Positions 26,594 through 35,283 of a DNA stretch of 40,167 nucleotides are shown one piece after another. The notes under the pieces are model-generated. The model did no database searches and had not been told where the DNA came from. It worked only from the letters and a program-made list of their open reading frames with translations. Position 1 is the first letter of the stretch, and each line of letters begins with the position of its first letter. Source of the DNA: Anabaena sp. 54 (GTDB taxonomy: Bacteria; Cyanobacteriota; Cyanobacteriia; Cyanobacteriales; Nostocaceae); assembly GCA_900299285.1 (NCBI GenBank), contig OMJF01000001.1, positions 1-40,167 on the forward strand, given 5' to 3'. The position numbers were made by a program, and so were the translations under genes.

Positions 26594-27196
26594 TTATTGT
26601 TTCTTTAACCATCCTTCTAAATTAGAGATTCTACTAAAATAATTAATTCCCAAATTAGCTAATACCTGTTGAATATTAGTATTACCAAATTCCTTAGTAT
26701 TCTCACTAAAAAAGACTTTATTCATTGATAAATTATTTTCAGCATGAGCTAAAATAACCTGTAAAATAAAATCATCTCTTTTTTGATTTTTCCCAGGTAG
26801 CAAAGGATTATTTAAAGTAGCTTCTAACATTTTAATGCTTGGTTCAATTAATTCACCATGATTTTTTAAATATTCGAGAATATTCAAAAAACGTTTTCTA
26901 AAATCCCGTAATACTTTTCCATAATCAATCAAACAAAGTTCTAAATAATTGGCAAAAGATTGAGAATTAGTTAATTCTTTATTTCTCTTACCTTCATTCA
27001 TTTCTATTTGAATAGTTTGAGAAAAAGATTGACTACGTTTTTCTTCTCTTTCTATTGCTACTAATGTTTCCATTAAACAAATACTAGGAATAACAAATTT
27101 TAAGTTTTCTGAAGAATGATAGACAAAATCTTCTAATTCTTTGTTTCTTCCTTTGGCAATTGCCATAATTGAATTAGTTTCTAAATAAATAATCAT
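26594..27196 (-). CDS. PIN-domain-like protein
   Basis: The 200-residue protein looks like a PIN nuclease. It starts MIIYLETNSIMAIAKG, where the usual first Asp is Glu6 next to the conserved Thr-Asn. Glu43 (LMETL), Asp141-Asp142 (RDDFILQVILAHA) and the strand FFSENTKEFGN follow in the expected positions; the last site has Asn/Glu in place of the typical Asp. The start codon overlaps the stop of the upstream gene by 4 bp (ATGA), so the two are coupled. PIN proteins are usually RNases, often toxins. The acidic substitutions make activity uncertain. Its partner is not a typical antitoxin. Confidence 0.68.
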   Translation of the reverse strand: MIIYLETNSIMAIAKGRNKELEDFVYHSSENLKFVIPSICLMETLVAIEREEKRSQSFSQTIQIEMNEGKRNKELTNSQSFANYLELCLIDYGKVLRDFRKRFLNILEYLKNHGELIEPSIKMLEATLNNPLLPGKNQKRDDFILQVILAHAENNLSMNKVFFSENTKEFGNTNIQQVLANLGINYFSRISNLEGWLKKQ

Positions 27197-27636
27197 AATA
27201 ATTCTAACTCCTCTGTCGTACCATCAAACAAAAGAGTAAATAAGCCAATTTCCTTCATTTCCTCAATGTAAGGAGGGGTTTCACTTTTCCAATGATAAGC
27301 TAAATCTCTTAACCATGATTGAGTTAAAGTTATTAAAGTAGATTGATAGATGATACCTTCAATACTGTCTACATCATAATGTTCTAAAACCTTTTTCGTG
27401 TCCAATCTTGCTACTTCTGTAAAAGTCGGACTCTTAAAGATTCTCATGACATTAGAATTAACAAACATTAAAAAAGGAATATGCTGGTATTGTTCCATTT
27501 TTAAGATATTAAGATCTGGGGAAGAATACATAGCGGAAAATCTCACATCTATCATTAAAATAGATTTATCATCCTTATCTTTAGCCGCAATTGCTGGTTG
27601 AAAATCAATTACAGTTGGAGGTTGTATTTTTAGCAT
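27193..27636 (-). CDS. PD-(D/E)xK-like nuclease-fold protein of unknown role
   Basis: A 147-residue protein. FQPAIAAKDKDDKSILMIDVR resembles the sheet of PD-(D/E)xK proteins, where one expects PD...ExK; here the second element is Asp30-Val-Arg32. The C-terminal part (TLTQSWLRDLAYHWKSETPP) recurs, as I recall it, in many cyanobacterial hypothetical proteins of this kind. No signal peptide or membrane segment is seen. It overlaps the PIN-like gene by 4 bp and is probably the first gene of a two-gene unit. The nuclease-fold assignment is by pattern and is moderate. Confidence 0.65.
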   Translation of the reverse strand: MLKIQPPTVIDFQPAIAAKDKDDKSILMIDVRFSAMYSSPDLNILKMEQYQHIPFLMFVNSNVMRIFKSPTFTEVARLDTKKVLEHYDVDSIEGIIYQSTLITLTQSWLRDLAYHWKSETPPYIEEMKEIGLFTLLFDGTTEELELL

Positions 27637-27932
27637 GGTATTCTACCTCTTAATTAGAGTTTATATTTTTTGATTATAAATGAAATTCTTATGATCTTAT
27701 TTGAATTTTGATTACATCAAATTATAAAAAACATCTAGTTATATCAAGCTTAACTATAAATTTTCAGATTTGATATCACTATTCTGGTTGATAATCGTTG
27801 ATTATCAGCAATTTCTCTGGATCTTTCTCCGTAAAAGGGCATAAAATTCAGTATTCAAGTAACTAATATTTATGATCAATACCGATGTTATTACTAGATA
27901 TCAATGTTATCATACTGCTATTAATTTCAAGT

Positions 27933-28126
27933 AAGTCAGCCTAGTCCAGTATATGACAACAGTAGCACTGGAACGGAGGAACCAGATTGTGGGGCGTATT
28001 TTTGTCTTGATTAGTTGATGATTTTGCGCTTTCTAGTTCAAAATCATTCTAAAATCAAGTAAAGAAGGGGTATCTCTCAACTCTAGCCCGTCAGCTAACT
28101 TCGTAGGCATTGAGAGGAGACTGAAG
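27933..28126 (+). promoter_or_regulatory. ydaO-yuaA (cyclic di-AMP) riboswitch
   Basis: The conserved cores of the ydaO class are present in order. First comes a P1 strand (UCAGCC, 27936-27941) and hairpin UCCAGU...ACUGGA (27945-27972). Next is ACGGAGGAACC (27972-27982) and UGUGGGGC (27988-27995). A nested variable arm follows: CUUGAUU/AAUCAAG enclosing UGAUUUU/AAAAUCA (28006-28059). The 3' core is UAGCCCGUCAGCUAAC and UUCGUAGGC, ending AUUGAGAGGAGA (28084-28120). GGGC can pair with GCCC, where the Thermoanaerobacter RNA (from memory) pairs GGGU with ACCC, a compensatory change. Most of this class switches genes off when c-di-AMP is high. It sits about 125 nt upstream of the transporter permease start. 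No clear terminator is seen after it, so the mechanism of output is unknown. Confidence 0.9.
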
Positions 28127-28251
28127 AGACAGAATCATAATCATTAATTATAATTAATTATAATGTTGTTCTGATCTCATCAGTGTCCAAGGTTGGTACT
28201 ATCTAATTTAATTTCCCTGTACCCACGCTTAACTCTGCTGAGGTAAAATAA

Positions 28252-29097
28252 ATGATATTGCAACTAAATTTAGCAGCCATTATAGCAGTTGCCAGTCAGA
28301 CTATGTGGAGAAAGGCCAAACCAATAATTTTTGAAGATACTTTCTTATTCCCAGCCTTAGGCTGTTTGGGAATTATTTTATTATGGTGGGTGGTAGCATT
28401 GGCTAATCATGAATTAATGCCTACACCACCAGAAGCTTTAATTGCTAATTGGGACTATATTGTACATCCATTTTATGAAAGAGGTCCAGGTGATTTAGGA
28501 ATTGGCTGGTTATTATTAGCCAGTTTACGGCGAGTTATATTAGGATTTGGTTTGGGGGCATTAGTCGCAATTCCTTTAGGTTTTTTAATCGGAATGTCTC
28601 GACCGGCAATGCTGGCTTTTAATCCCATTATTCAGATTTTTAAACCTGTATCTCCATTGGCTTGGTTACCCATTTCTTTATCTCTTTTTAATTTAGCAGA
28701 TCCTTCCGCTATTTTCGTGATTTTCATTACTTCCTTATGGCCAACAATTATTAATACAGCTTTGGGAGTTTCTAGCGTTCCCAAAGATTATTTAGATGTA
28801 GCGCAAGTCCTAGAAATGCCCCGCTGGCGACAAATTACTAAAATAATTTTACCTGCTAGTTTACCCTATATTTTTACTGGTTTGAGAATTAGTTTAGGCA
28901 TTGCTTGGCTGGTAATTGTGGCTGTAGAAATGCTCACGGGAGGTATAGGAATTGGCTTTTTTGTTTGGGACGAATGGAGTCGTTTAAATCTGAGTTCTGT
29001 GTTTTTAGCAGTGTTTATAATTGGCTTAACTGGGTTGATTTTAGATTATGCTGTGGGCAAAATTCAAGAGTTAGTTACTCACCGTCCAGGAGGTTAA
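28252..29097 (+). CDS. ABC transporter permease, nitrate/bicarbonate/cyanate (NrtB/CmpB) type
   Basis: A 281-residue integral membrane protein with about six hydrophobic segments. It has the coupling-loop motif typical of BPD transporter permeases (EAA-like: DYLDVAQVLEMPRWRQITKIILPASLPYIFTGLRISLGIAW). It resembles NrtB/CmpB/SsuC. It is the first gene of a riboswitch-controlled set (permease, binding protein, ATPase). A GAGG lies nine bases before the ATG. An octamer repeat separates it from the next gene. The substrate is not determined. Confidence 0.93.
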   Translation: MILQLNLAAIIAVASQTMWRKAKPIIFEDTFLFPALGCLGIILLWWVVALANHELMPTPPEALIANWDYIVHPFYERGPGDLGIGWLLLASLRRVILGFGLGALVAIPLGFLIGMSRPAMLAFNPIIQIFKPVSPLAWLPISLSLFNLADPSAIFVIFITSLWPTIINTALGVSSVPKDYLDVAQVLEMPRWRQITKIILPASLPYIFTGLRISLGIAWLVIVAVEMLTGGIGIGFFVWDEWSRLNLSSVFLAVFIIGLTGLILDYAVGKIQELVTHRPGG

Positions 29098-29108
29098 TGA
29101 TTTTTGAT

Positions 29109-29136
29109 CACGCAGAGGCGCAGAGGCGCAGAGAGG
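29109..29136. repeat. octamer repeat (CAGAGGCG) between permease and binding-protein genes
   Basis: CACGCAGAGGCGCAGAGGCG with GCAGAGAGG following is the reverse complement of the repeats at 9872-9894 and 12781-12810. It occupies the 76-bp spacer without breaking either gene. Confidence 0.85.
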
Positions 29137-29173
29137 TTTAAGAAAATTTTTCAATTATTAATGATTAATTATT

Positions 29174-30616
29174 ATGGGTGAAAGTCATTTAACTCGCAGG
29201 GATTTTATTGCGGGAATGGGTGCGACTACTGCAGGAATTATATTATCGTCCTGTGCTGTTTCTGGAGATAGGTCTGCTAAGGGACTAACAGAGGAAGCTT
29301 TAGCAGTGACACCGGTAGTTAGACCCCAAGATTTAGAGAAACCTCATATTACGGTTGGTTATGTTCCTGTTAATGATTGTGCGCCATTTGCGATCGCTTG
29401 GAAAAAAGGATTTTTCCGCAAATATGGCTTAAATGTCACACTCAACCGGGAAGCCAGTTGGGCTACTTCCCGCGACGGTTTGATTTTTGGTCGTCTTGAC
29501 GCTTCTCCCGTCGTCTCCGGTGCTGTCACTAATGCTAGAATTGGTGCGGAGGGTGCCCGTCATGCTCCCCTATGTGCTGCAATGACTATTCACCGACATG
29601 GTAACGCTATGACCATGAATCAGGAAATGTGGGACTATGGTATCCGTCCTTGGTACGAATATCAACAAAAATACGCTGACGGGGCTTTAGAAGCCTTTGG
29701 AAGGGACTTTCGCGGTTATTTTGACCAACAACCCCCCGAAAAGAAAATCTGGGCTGTAGTTCTCAGTTCTGCCATTTATGAATATTTCGCTCGTTATCTT
29801 TCCGCTGCTGCGGGTGTTGATCCTCTTAAAGAATTTCGGGTCATAATTGTTCCTCCACCGCAAATGGTGACAAATATGAGAATTGGCGCAATGCAAGCTT
29901 ATATGGTGGCTGAACCTTGGAATACTAGAGCAATTACTGGCAATGAAGGTATCGGTTTTACTTTCGCCCAAGGTAAGGAAATATGGCACGGACACCCAGA
30001 CAGACTACTAGCGGTAATGGAATCTTTTATTACTAATTACCCTAAAACTTACCGTTCTTTAGTCAAAGCCATGATAGAAGCTTGTCAATATTGTAGCCAA
30101 CCGGAAAATCGTCAAGAAATAGCCGAATTACTCACACAAAGATCATTTACCGGTGCAAAACCCAAAAAATCAGGTGTTCCTATAACTAAGTTTACCGGAC
30201 CGGGAATTATTGGCAATTATAACTATGGTGGTTTTGATGGTCAAGACCGCACGATAAAAGCAGATGATACTACAATTTTTTATGATCTTCCTAACACTAT
30301 TCCCCACGAAATAGGGGAACATTCAACATTTTTATGGCGTTCTCGCAGTCTGTGGTTAATGACTCAAGCAGCCCGTTGGGGACAAATTAAAGAAATTCCT
30401 CAAAACGCCGAACAAGTAGCCGCACAAGGTTGGAGAACAGATTTATATCGGGAAATAGCCACGGAAATGGGTATTCAATGTCCCACAAATGATTATAAGG
30501 TTGAACCCCCAGAAGCATTTATAGATAAAAAAGGATTTGATCCTAGTGATCCTGTAGGATATCTTCATAGTTTTGATATCCGCGCTCATGCTCCTGCTCG
30601 ATTTTTTATGTCTTAG
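29174..30616 (+). CDS. NrtA/CmpA-type solute-binding lipoprotein
   Basis: At 480 residues. The N-terminus has a twin-arginine motif (TRRDFIAG) and a lipobox LSSC with Cys27, so it should be exported folded by Tat and anchored as a lipoprotein on the periplasmic side. The body matches NrtA/CmpA/SsuA proteins (VGYVPVNDCAPFAIAWKKGFF, GRLDASPVVSGAV, AYMVAEPWNTRAI). The C-terminal region (about 380-480) is the extended form seen in nitrate and bicarbonate binding proteins. Nitrate, nitrite, bicarbonate, cyanate or guanidine are all possible ligands; sequence alone does not decide. Confidence 0.93.
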   Translation: MGESHLTRRDFIAGMGATTAGIILSSCAVSGDRSAKGLTEEALAVTPVVRPQDLEKPHITVGYVPVNDCAPFAIAWKKGFFRKYGLNVTLNREASWATSRDGLIFGRLDASPVVSGAVTNARIGAEGARHAPLCAAMTIHRHGNAMTMNQEMWDYGIRPWYEYQQKYADGALEAFGRDFRGYFDQQPPEKKIWAVVLSSAIYEYFARYLSAAAGVDPLKEFRVIIVPPPQMVTNMRIGAMQAYMVAEPWNTRAITGNEGIGFTFAQGKEIWHGHPDRLLAVMESFITNYPKTYRSLVKAMIEACQYCSQPENRQEIAELLTQRSFTGAKPKKSGVPITKFTGPGIIGNYNYGGFDGQDRTIKADDTTIFYDLPNTIPHEIGEHSTFLWRSRSLWLMTQAARWGQIKEIPQNAEQVAAQGWRTDLYREIATEMGIQCPTNDYKVEPPEAFIDKKGFDPSDPVGYLHSFDIRAHAPARFFMS

Positions 30617-30647
30617 AAAAAGTTAATTAAATTCAGGGTGATTAATC

Positions 30648-31481
30648 ATGGCATATCCAACTTTAACAAATAATAATACTACAGAAAAACAACGAAACGG
30701 ATTTTTAGAAATCGAGAATTTAGTTAAATCTTATCCCACCCCAGATCAAGGCAAATTTGTGGTTTTAAATAATGTCAATTTGACTATTGGGGAAGATGAA
30801 TATATTTCTGTAATTGGTCATTCTGGCTGCGGTAAATCAACATTATTAAAAATAATTGGCGGTTTTGAAAAAGCTACATCTGGTTCTGTACGTTTAGAGG
30901 GAAAAGAAATTCGTAAACCAGGCGCAGAAAGAATGATGGTATTTCAAAATTACTCATTATTACCCTGGTTAACTGTCCGCGAAAATATCCGTTTAGCTGT
31001 AGATGAAGTATTAAAAAATGCTAATCGTGCCGAAAAAATTACCATTGTCAATGAACACTTAGCTATGGTAAACTTGACAGCAGCAGCCGATAAATATCCT
31101 GATGAAATTTCTGGAGGTATGAAACAAAGGGTAGGTATTGCTAGAGCCTTAGCAATTCGTCCCAAAATGTTATTAATGGATGAACCTTTTGGTGCTTTAG
31201 ATGCTTTAACTCGTGGTAAATTACAACGTCAAGTATTAGATATTTGGGAACATCATCGTCAAGCAGTTATGATGATTACCCACGATGTAGACGAAGCAAT
31301 TTATATGTCAGATCGGATCATTTTAATGACTAATGGACCATCTGCAAATATTGGAGAAATTTTAACAGTTCCTTTTGCACATCCTAGAGATAGAATGGCT
31401 ATGCGGAACTCAACGGAATATTTTGAACTCCGCAACCACGCTCTTAATTTTCTTGACCAAAATTTTACTTCAGAAGATTGA
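30648..31481 (+). CDS. ABC transporter ATPase, NrtD/CmpD/SsuB type
   Basis: At 277 residues. Walker A is GHSGCGKST (57-65), the signature is EISGGMKQRVGIARAL, Walker B is LLMDEPFGALDALTR, and the H-loop is MMITHDVDEA. It pairs with the permease as a homodimeric engine, since no second ATPase or permease gene is present. It follows the binding-protein gene by 31 bp. No regulatory C-terminal SBP-like domain, as found in NrtC/CmpC, is present. Confidence 0.96.
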   Translation: MAYPTLTNNNTTEKQRNGFLEIENLVKSYPTPDQGKFVVLNNVNLTIGEDEYISVIGHSGCGKSTLLKIIGGFEKATSGSVRLEGKEIRKPGAERMMVFQNYSLLPWLTVRENIRLAVDEVLKNANRAEKITIVNEHLAMVNLTAAADKYPDEISGGMKQRVGIARALAIRPKMLLMDEPFGALDALTRGKLQRQVLDIWEHHRQAVMMITHDVDEAIYMSDRIILMTNGPSANIGEILTVPFAHPRDRMAMRNSTEYFELRNHALNFLDQNFTSED

Positions 31482-31559
31482 TAAGATTCACAATCAATTA
31501 AAGCTGCATAATTAAAGCTGCATAATTGATCATGAATAAACTGGTTTTTTGTTTATTTA

Positions 31560-32393
31560 CTAAATATTACTAGATATAAATTTCAGTCCTGTAACTCTCA
31601 AAATCTCAGTTCTATCTTTTCTGACTGTCAAATTACAATCAGCATTACCATTTTCAGTAATGGGTTGTTCTAAAATGTAAGTGTAATTTCCATCTTTCCA
31701 AACTGTACGACATATACCATGACGACAAACAATTTTACCACCTGTTAAACTCACGCATTTACCATTAGGATCACATCCTTTATAACTCACATTTCCTGTA
31801 CCATTAACCCCATTCCAAGAGTTACGATCACTAATAGTAATCTTCCATTTACCATTACTCAAGGTGTATGAATCTTTTTTTAAACTTTCATTGACGACTT
31901 CCATTTTAGTAATAATTAATTGTTTGCGAGTTTTCCCACAGGGTTCTGCACTCTGACAATCATTAACTGATTCTACTGTATAAGTAACGCGGACTTTTTT
32001 ATTCAAAAACTTCTTCTCGTCACAAATTTCAAAACTCGCGCCCACATTGTGTTGTATTCCTTTATTATCTACTAAGGTGACATAACACATTAAATCACCA
32101 CTGACTATTTTTTTAACTGTTCCCTCCTTTGGTTGTTGATTTGCACCTTTTTTAGTATTCTTATTGTTGTCTAGGTTTTTACCAACAGATTCTTTATTCT
32201 CTGTTGTTTTTGATTGTAGAGAAGATGTTTGTTTATTCTGTTGTTCACTTGCTACTACTAAAGCAGTTTTTATTTGATTTTGTGTTATAGTGGCAGCAGC
32301 ATCCTCTTTAAATATATCCTTTAGTGCGCTAACGCAAGCTATCAAAGATATACAGCTAAAAAATAAAGCAATTGGGGAAATTGATTTTTTCAT
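31560..32393 (-). CDS. secreted lipoprotein of unknown function
   Basis: The 277-residue protein starts MKKSISPIALFFSCISLIAC, a signal peptide with a lipobox ending at Cys20. A low-complexity linker rich in Lys, Asn, Gln and Ser (about 40-90) follows. The C-terminal half carries Cys pairs (GCDPNGKC, VCRHGIC, and a DCxS type) that may form disulfides. It is predicted to sit on the periplasmic face. I do not recognise the domain. It is convergent with the ABC genes and divergent from a methyltransferase gene. Confidence 0.75.
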   Translation of the reverse strand: MKKSISPIALFFSCISLIACVSALKDIFKEDAAATITQNQIKTALVVASEQQNKQTSSLQSKTTENKESVGKNLDNNKNTKKGANQQPKEGTVKKIVSGDLMCYVTLVDNKGIQHNVGASFEICDEKKFLNKKVRVTYTVESVNDCQSAEPCGKTRKQLIITKMEVVNESLKKDSYTLSNGKWKITISDRNSWNGVNGTGNVSYKGCDPNGKCVSLTGGKIVCRHGICRTVWKDGNYTYILEQPITENGNADCNLTVRKDRTEILRVTGLKFISSNI

Positions 32394-32510
32394 GGTGAGT
32401 ATATTTAAGAATGTTTCTGTATCTTAACGTACTTCTAATTGTTCCTTTAATATTTATCTAAAAATAGCTAAAATTGTCCATTTACCAAATAAGATCCAAA
32501 TAAGATATTT

Positions 32511-33158
32511 ATGCTACTGCAACCAAATCAACGAATAAAATTAGATGACTCAGATGATCAGCTATTCTATAATTACCCCCGCTTTCTCACTCATGTAGAT
32601 GAAGGGTTTATTGAAAAGTTAACAAATTTATATCGTCAGCGCATCCCAGCTAATACGCGGATTTTTGATATGATGAGTAGTTGGGTATCCCATTTACCCA
32701 CAGATAGAGATTTTGCTCATGTAGAAGGCCATGGACTCAATGCTGAAGAATTAGCCCGAAATCCTCAATTAAATCATTATTTTGTCCAAGATCTCAATAT
32801 AAATCCTCAGTTACCTTTCCCAGATCAAGAGTTTGATGCTGTTATTAACTGTGTTTCTATCCAGTATCTTCAATACCCAGAGGCTGTATGTTCTGAAATA
32901 CACCGGATTCTTAAACCTGGTGGGATAGCAATTATTAGTTTTTCTAACCGGATGTTTTTTCAAAAAGCTATTCAAGTTTGGCGAGACGGTTCGGAAGCTT
33001 TTAGGGTAGAATTGGTCAAAGGTTATTTTAGGTCAGTACCAGGATTCTCAACCCCAGAAGTAATTTGCTCAAAGTCAACAACGCCAAGTTTTTTACAGTG
33101 GTTGGGAGTACCCGGAGGAGATCCTTTTTATGCAGTGATAGCTCATCGTTTAATCTAG
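32511..33158 (+). CDS. SAM-dependent methyltransferase, type 11
   Basis: At 215 residues. The C-terminal half has the type 11 features LPFPDQEFDAVINCVSIQYL and EIHRILKPGGIAIISFSNRMF. The N-terminal SAM motif I is non-canonical: RIFDMMSSWVSHLP takes the place of the usual DxGxGxG, although acidic motif II (VEGHGLN) is in place. This pattern is shared by a group of cyanobacterial proteins of this kind. The substrate is unknown. It is divergent from the lipoprotein gene at 31560. Confidence 0.83.
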   Translation: MLLQPNQRIKLDDSDDQLFYNYPRFLTHVDEGFIEKLTNLYRQRIPANTRIFDMMSSWVSHLPTDRDFAHVEGHGLNAEELARNPQLNHYFVQDLNINPQLPFPDQEFDAVINCVSIQYLQYPEAVCSEIHRILKPGGIAIISFSNRMFFQKAIQVWRDGSEAFRVELVKGYFRSVPGFSTPEVICSKSTTPSFLQWLGVPGGDPFYAVIAHRLI

Positions 33159-33295
33159 TGTATCATCCAAAAGTATCAAAATTGTTGTGATTCCCAATAC
33201 ATTCAATAATTATTTAAAAGTAAATTTTTTGGTTTATGGGTGACAATAAAGTTGATAATTACCTCGTAAGCCTAACTATCAAGGAGAAGTCGAAA

Positions 33296-33805
33296 ATGGT
33301 AACAAATCGTGGACGGAGACTTTTAGCTGCTTTATTATTATCCGTGGTACTGCTGACTACGGCTTGTTCCCCAAAAGCCCCTAGTCGCTTTGATCAGGTA
33401 CAACAGGAAAGTACCAGACAAAAAAGCGGACAGGCTGTAGTTAAAAATGCGACTCAAGGTAGCAAGTTAAATCAATTCTTCCCTAGTAGCGAAGATGGCT
33501 ATGATCGAGTTTATACTCAAGAGAAAAAGGGTTTTTCAGGCGCGAACTTGAAAAAAGACGGTAAAGTGGTTGCTGAACTTGCTATTTCTGATACTAGTAG
33601 TATACCAGGAGCAGCCACAAAATTTGCTAACAGCACTGAGAAAATAGGCGGTTATCCCTCCGTACAACTTGGAAAAACTCAAACTTCTGTTTTGGTGAAT
33701 AAGTACCAAGTCAAGGTTATTTCTAAAGATCCATTATTCACAGCTAATGATCGCGCAATATGGATAGAGAAGTTTAATCTTAATGGTTTAGCTAATTTGA
33801 AATAA
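33296..33805 (+). CDS. small lipoprotein of unknown function
   Basis: The start at 33296 (MVTNRGRRLL) is chosen because AAGGAG lies nine bases upstream; an in-frame ATG at 33236 lacks a ribosome site. The 169-residue product has a signal peptide (RRLLAALLLSVVLLTTAC) with the lipobox Cys at about 25, then a soluble domain of about 140 residues. No family is recognised, though short proteins of this look are common in Nostocales. It is probably anchored in the plasma or thylakoid membrane. Confidence 0.85.
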   Translation: MVTNRGRRLLAALLLSVVLLTTACSPKAPSRFDQVQQESTRQKSGQAVVKNATQGSKLNQFFPSSEDGYDRVYTQEKKGFSGANLKKDGKVVAELAISDTSSIPGAATKFANSTEKIGGYPSVQLGKTQTSVLVNKYQVKVISKDPLFTANDRAIWIEKFNLNGLANLK

Positions 33806-33939
33806 GTAGCTAACTAATGTTCCCGATTATTTACTTTAGGCTATTAATTGGTAATTGGTAATTAAGAAAATTTTCGCCTATTTCCCAACTAGCAATTGAC
33901 CTGAATACAAAACCACAAATACAAAATAAGGAGATTTTT

Positions 33940-34827
33940 GTGAGTAAACCAATTTTCCAGTTAGTTGATGAACTTCCTACCAATAATTTGACAGTTTCTC
34001 TATTAAATGCTTTAGATTTTGTTGCTCCCGGTGAATGGCAAAATACTGTTGGTTTTGTGAATACAATTAAAACTGTTACTGGGGAAAGCGACGAAGATCT
34101 AATTCAACAAATTGGGGAAAGGGCAATTTATCTATTTAACGATAAATCCCAAGGATATCAAACCGCACTCTGGCTGTATCAAACTGTTGACGGTACAGAT
34201 AAGGCTTTAGGTGCAGCCGCTTTAGCTAATAAAATCGGGGAAACAATTCCCTTATTCGGTTTTTTGGATTCTATTACTCCCAAAGCAGACAAAGCCCAAA
34301 CTATTGATCTAACCTTGAAAATAGTTGCTGAATTAGTGGCTTTTTGTCAAATTAATGGCATTTCTGGAGATAGTATTGGCGATTTTGTTGCTTCTTTGGG
34401 TGAGTATGCTGGAGAGTCTCTAATTCGCATGGTGGCGTTAATTTGTGTAGATGGTTTAATACCACTAGGACCTGATTTTATTGAGAAATCATTATCAATG
34501 CTCAGTCGAATGAACCCCCAAGAATTACAACAAAACTCCACTTTTAGAACTATCCAAGATGCAATTCCTGGTCATGGTGTTGGTGGAAAAATAGACTTTA
34601 TTGGTAATAGTTTGGATGGAGTTAAAGGCTGGATGAATGGTATTGTGAGAGCTAATGCTTTAACAGCCCAAGGTGTCTTACAACATTGCAAAGGTTTTAT
34701 AGACTTTGCTGATGATAAGTTGGACTATGTAGCAGCGTTTTTAGATATGTCTACAAATTACTATGAACATACAGGCACACAAACGTTAGCACGACGCTTA
34801 ATTGAGCGAGCCTTAGACGAAATCTAG
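33940..34827 (+). CDS. conserved-looking helical protein of unknown function
   Basis: A 295-residue protein starting from GTG with AAGGAG eight bases upstream. It is predicted to be almost entirely helical and acidic, with no signal peptide or clear membrane segment. No known motif is seen. The C-terminal region (FADDKLDYVAAFLDMSTNYYEHTG) is distinctive. It follows the small lipoprotein gene with 134 bp between them. It does not look like a shadow frame: codon use is AT-rich and coding-like. Confidence 0.75.
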   Translation: MSKPIFQLVDELPTNNLTVSLLNALDFVAPGEWQNTVGFVNTIKTVTGESDEDLIQQIGERAIYLFNDKSQGYQTALWLYQTVDGTDKALGAAALANKIGETIPLFGFLDSITPKADKAQTIDLTLKIVAELVAFCQINGISGDSIGDFVASLGEYAGESLIRMVALICVDGLIPLGPDFIEKSLSMLSRMNPQELQQNSTFRTIQDAIPGHGVGGKIDFIGNSLDGVKGWMNGIVRANALTAQGVLQHCKGFIDFADDKLDYVAAFLDMSTNYYEHTGTQTLARRLIERALDEI

Positions 34828-34855
34828 CAGTTAATTGCCTAGAAAAAATAACATG

Positions 34856-34897
34856 GGGATCATCCTTAATCCTAACAAGGCGGTTCAGGATGATCCC
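34856..34897 (-). terminator. strong terminator between convergent genes
   Basis: The 11-bp inverted repeat GGGATCATCCT...AGGATGATCCC lies between the 295-residue protein gene (+) and rpsU (-). On the minus strand it is followed by TTATTTTTTCT, a good T-tract, so it should terminate rpsU; the plus-strand side lacks one. Confidence 0.75.
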
Positions 34898-34912
34898 AAT
34901 CAGACTAAGAAC

Positions 34913-35110
34913 TTATCGTTTGAAGCGAGAACGTTGTTGACGACGTTGCTTATGTCTAGCTATAGCTTTACGCTTTTCTTTTTCTAAAGGTGTTTCAAAG
35001 TGACGCTTTTTTCGCATATCTTGGAAAATTCCCGCCTTGGAAACTTCCCGCTTAAATCTTCGCAAGGCTGATTCAATACCTTCATTTTCACCTAAAACCA
35101 CTTGTGTCAT
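34913..35110 (-). CDS. rpsU: ribosomal protein bS21
   Basis: The start at 35110 ([19 protein letters not shown]) is fixed by a GGAGG site before it, giving 65 residues, the usual size. The basic C-terminus ([19 protein letters not shown]) is typical. It lies downstream of an RRM protein gene on the same strand, an arrangement known for rbpA1-rpsU in Anabaena, where S21 and the RNA-binding protein are cold-related. Confidence 0.96.
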   Translation of the reverse strand: MTQVVLGENEGIESALRRFKREVSKAGIFQDMRKKRHFETPLEKEKRKAIARHKQRRQQRSRFKR

Positions 35111-35283
35111 TCCTATTCCTCCTAATTCTGAATTAAATACTTGACAACCAAAAGTGACATACTCCACATCCGCCTTTTTGGATAAATGTGGTTTTCTCAG
35201 CGACTCTTTTTTGAAGACATTAACTGAGAACTAAGACCGTGTGTTCCACAGTTCTTTAATTAATCAAACTAAAATAAAACATT

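Noticed and set aside
28040..28130. yybP-ykoY (manganese) or guanidine-I riboswitch
   Set aside because: The GUCA and UGAGA-like parts first suggested these, but the GGGGAGUA core of yybP-ykoY and the CUGGUCCGAGAG core of guanidine-I are missing, while every ydaO core is present.
28252..31481. nrtABCD or cmpABCD operon
   Set aside because: Gene order is permease, binding protein, ATPase, and the NrtC/CmpC fusion is absent; neither nitrate nor bicarbonate reduction or use genes flank it. A substrate name would be a guess.
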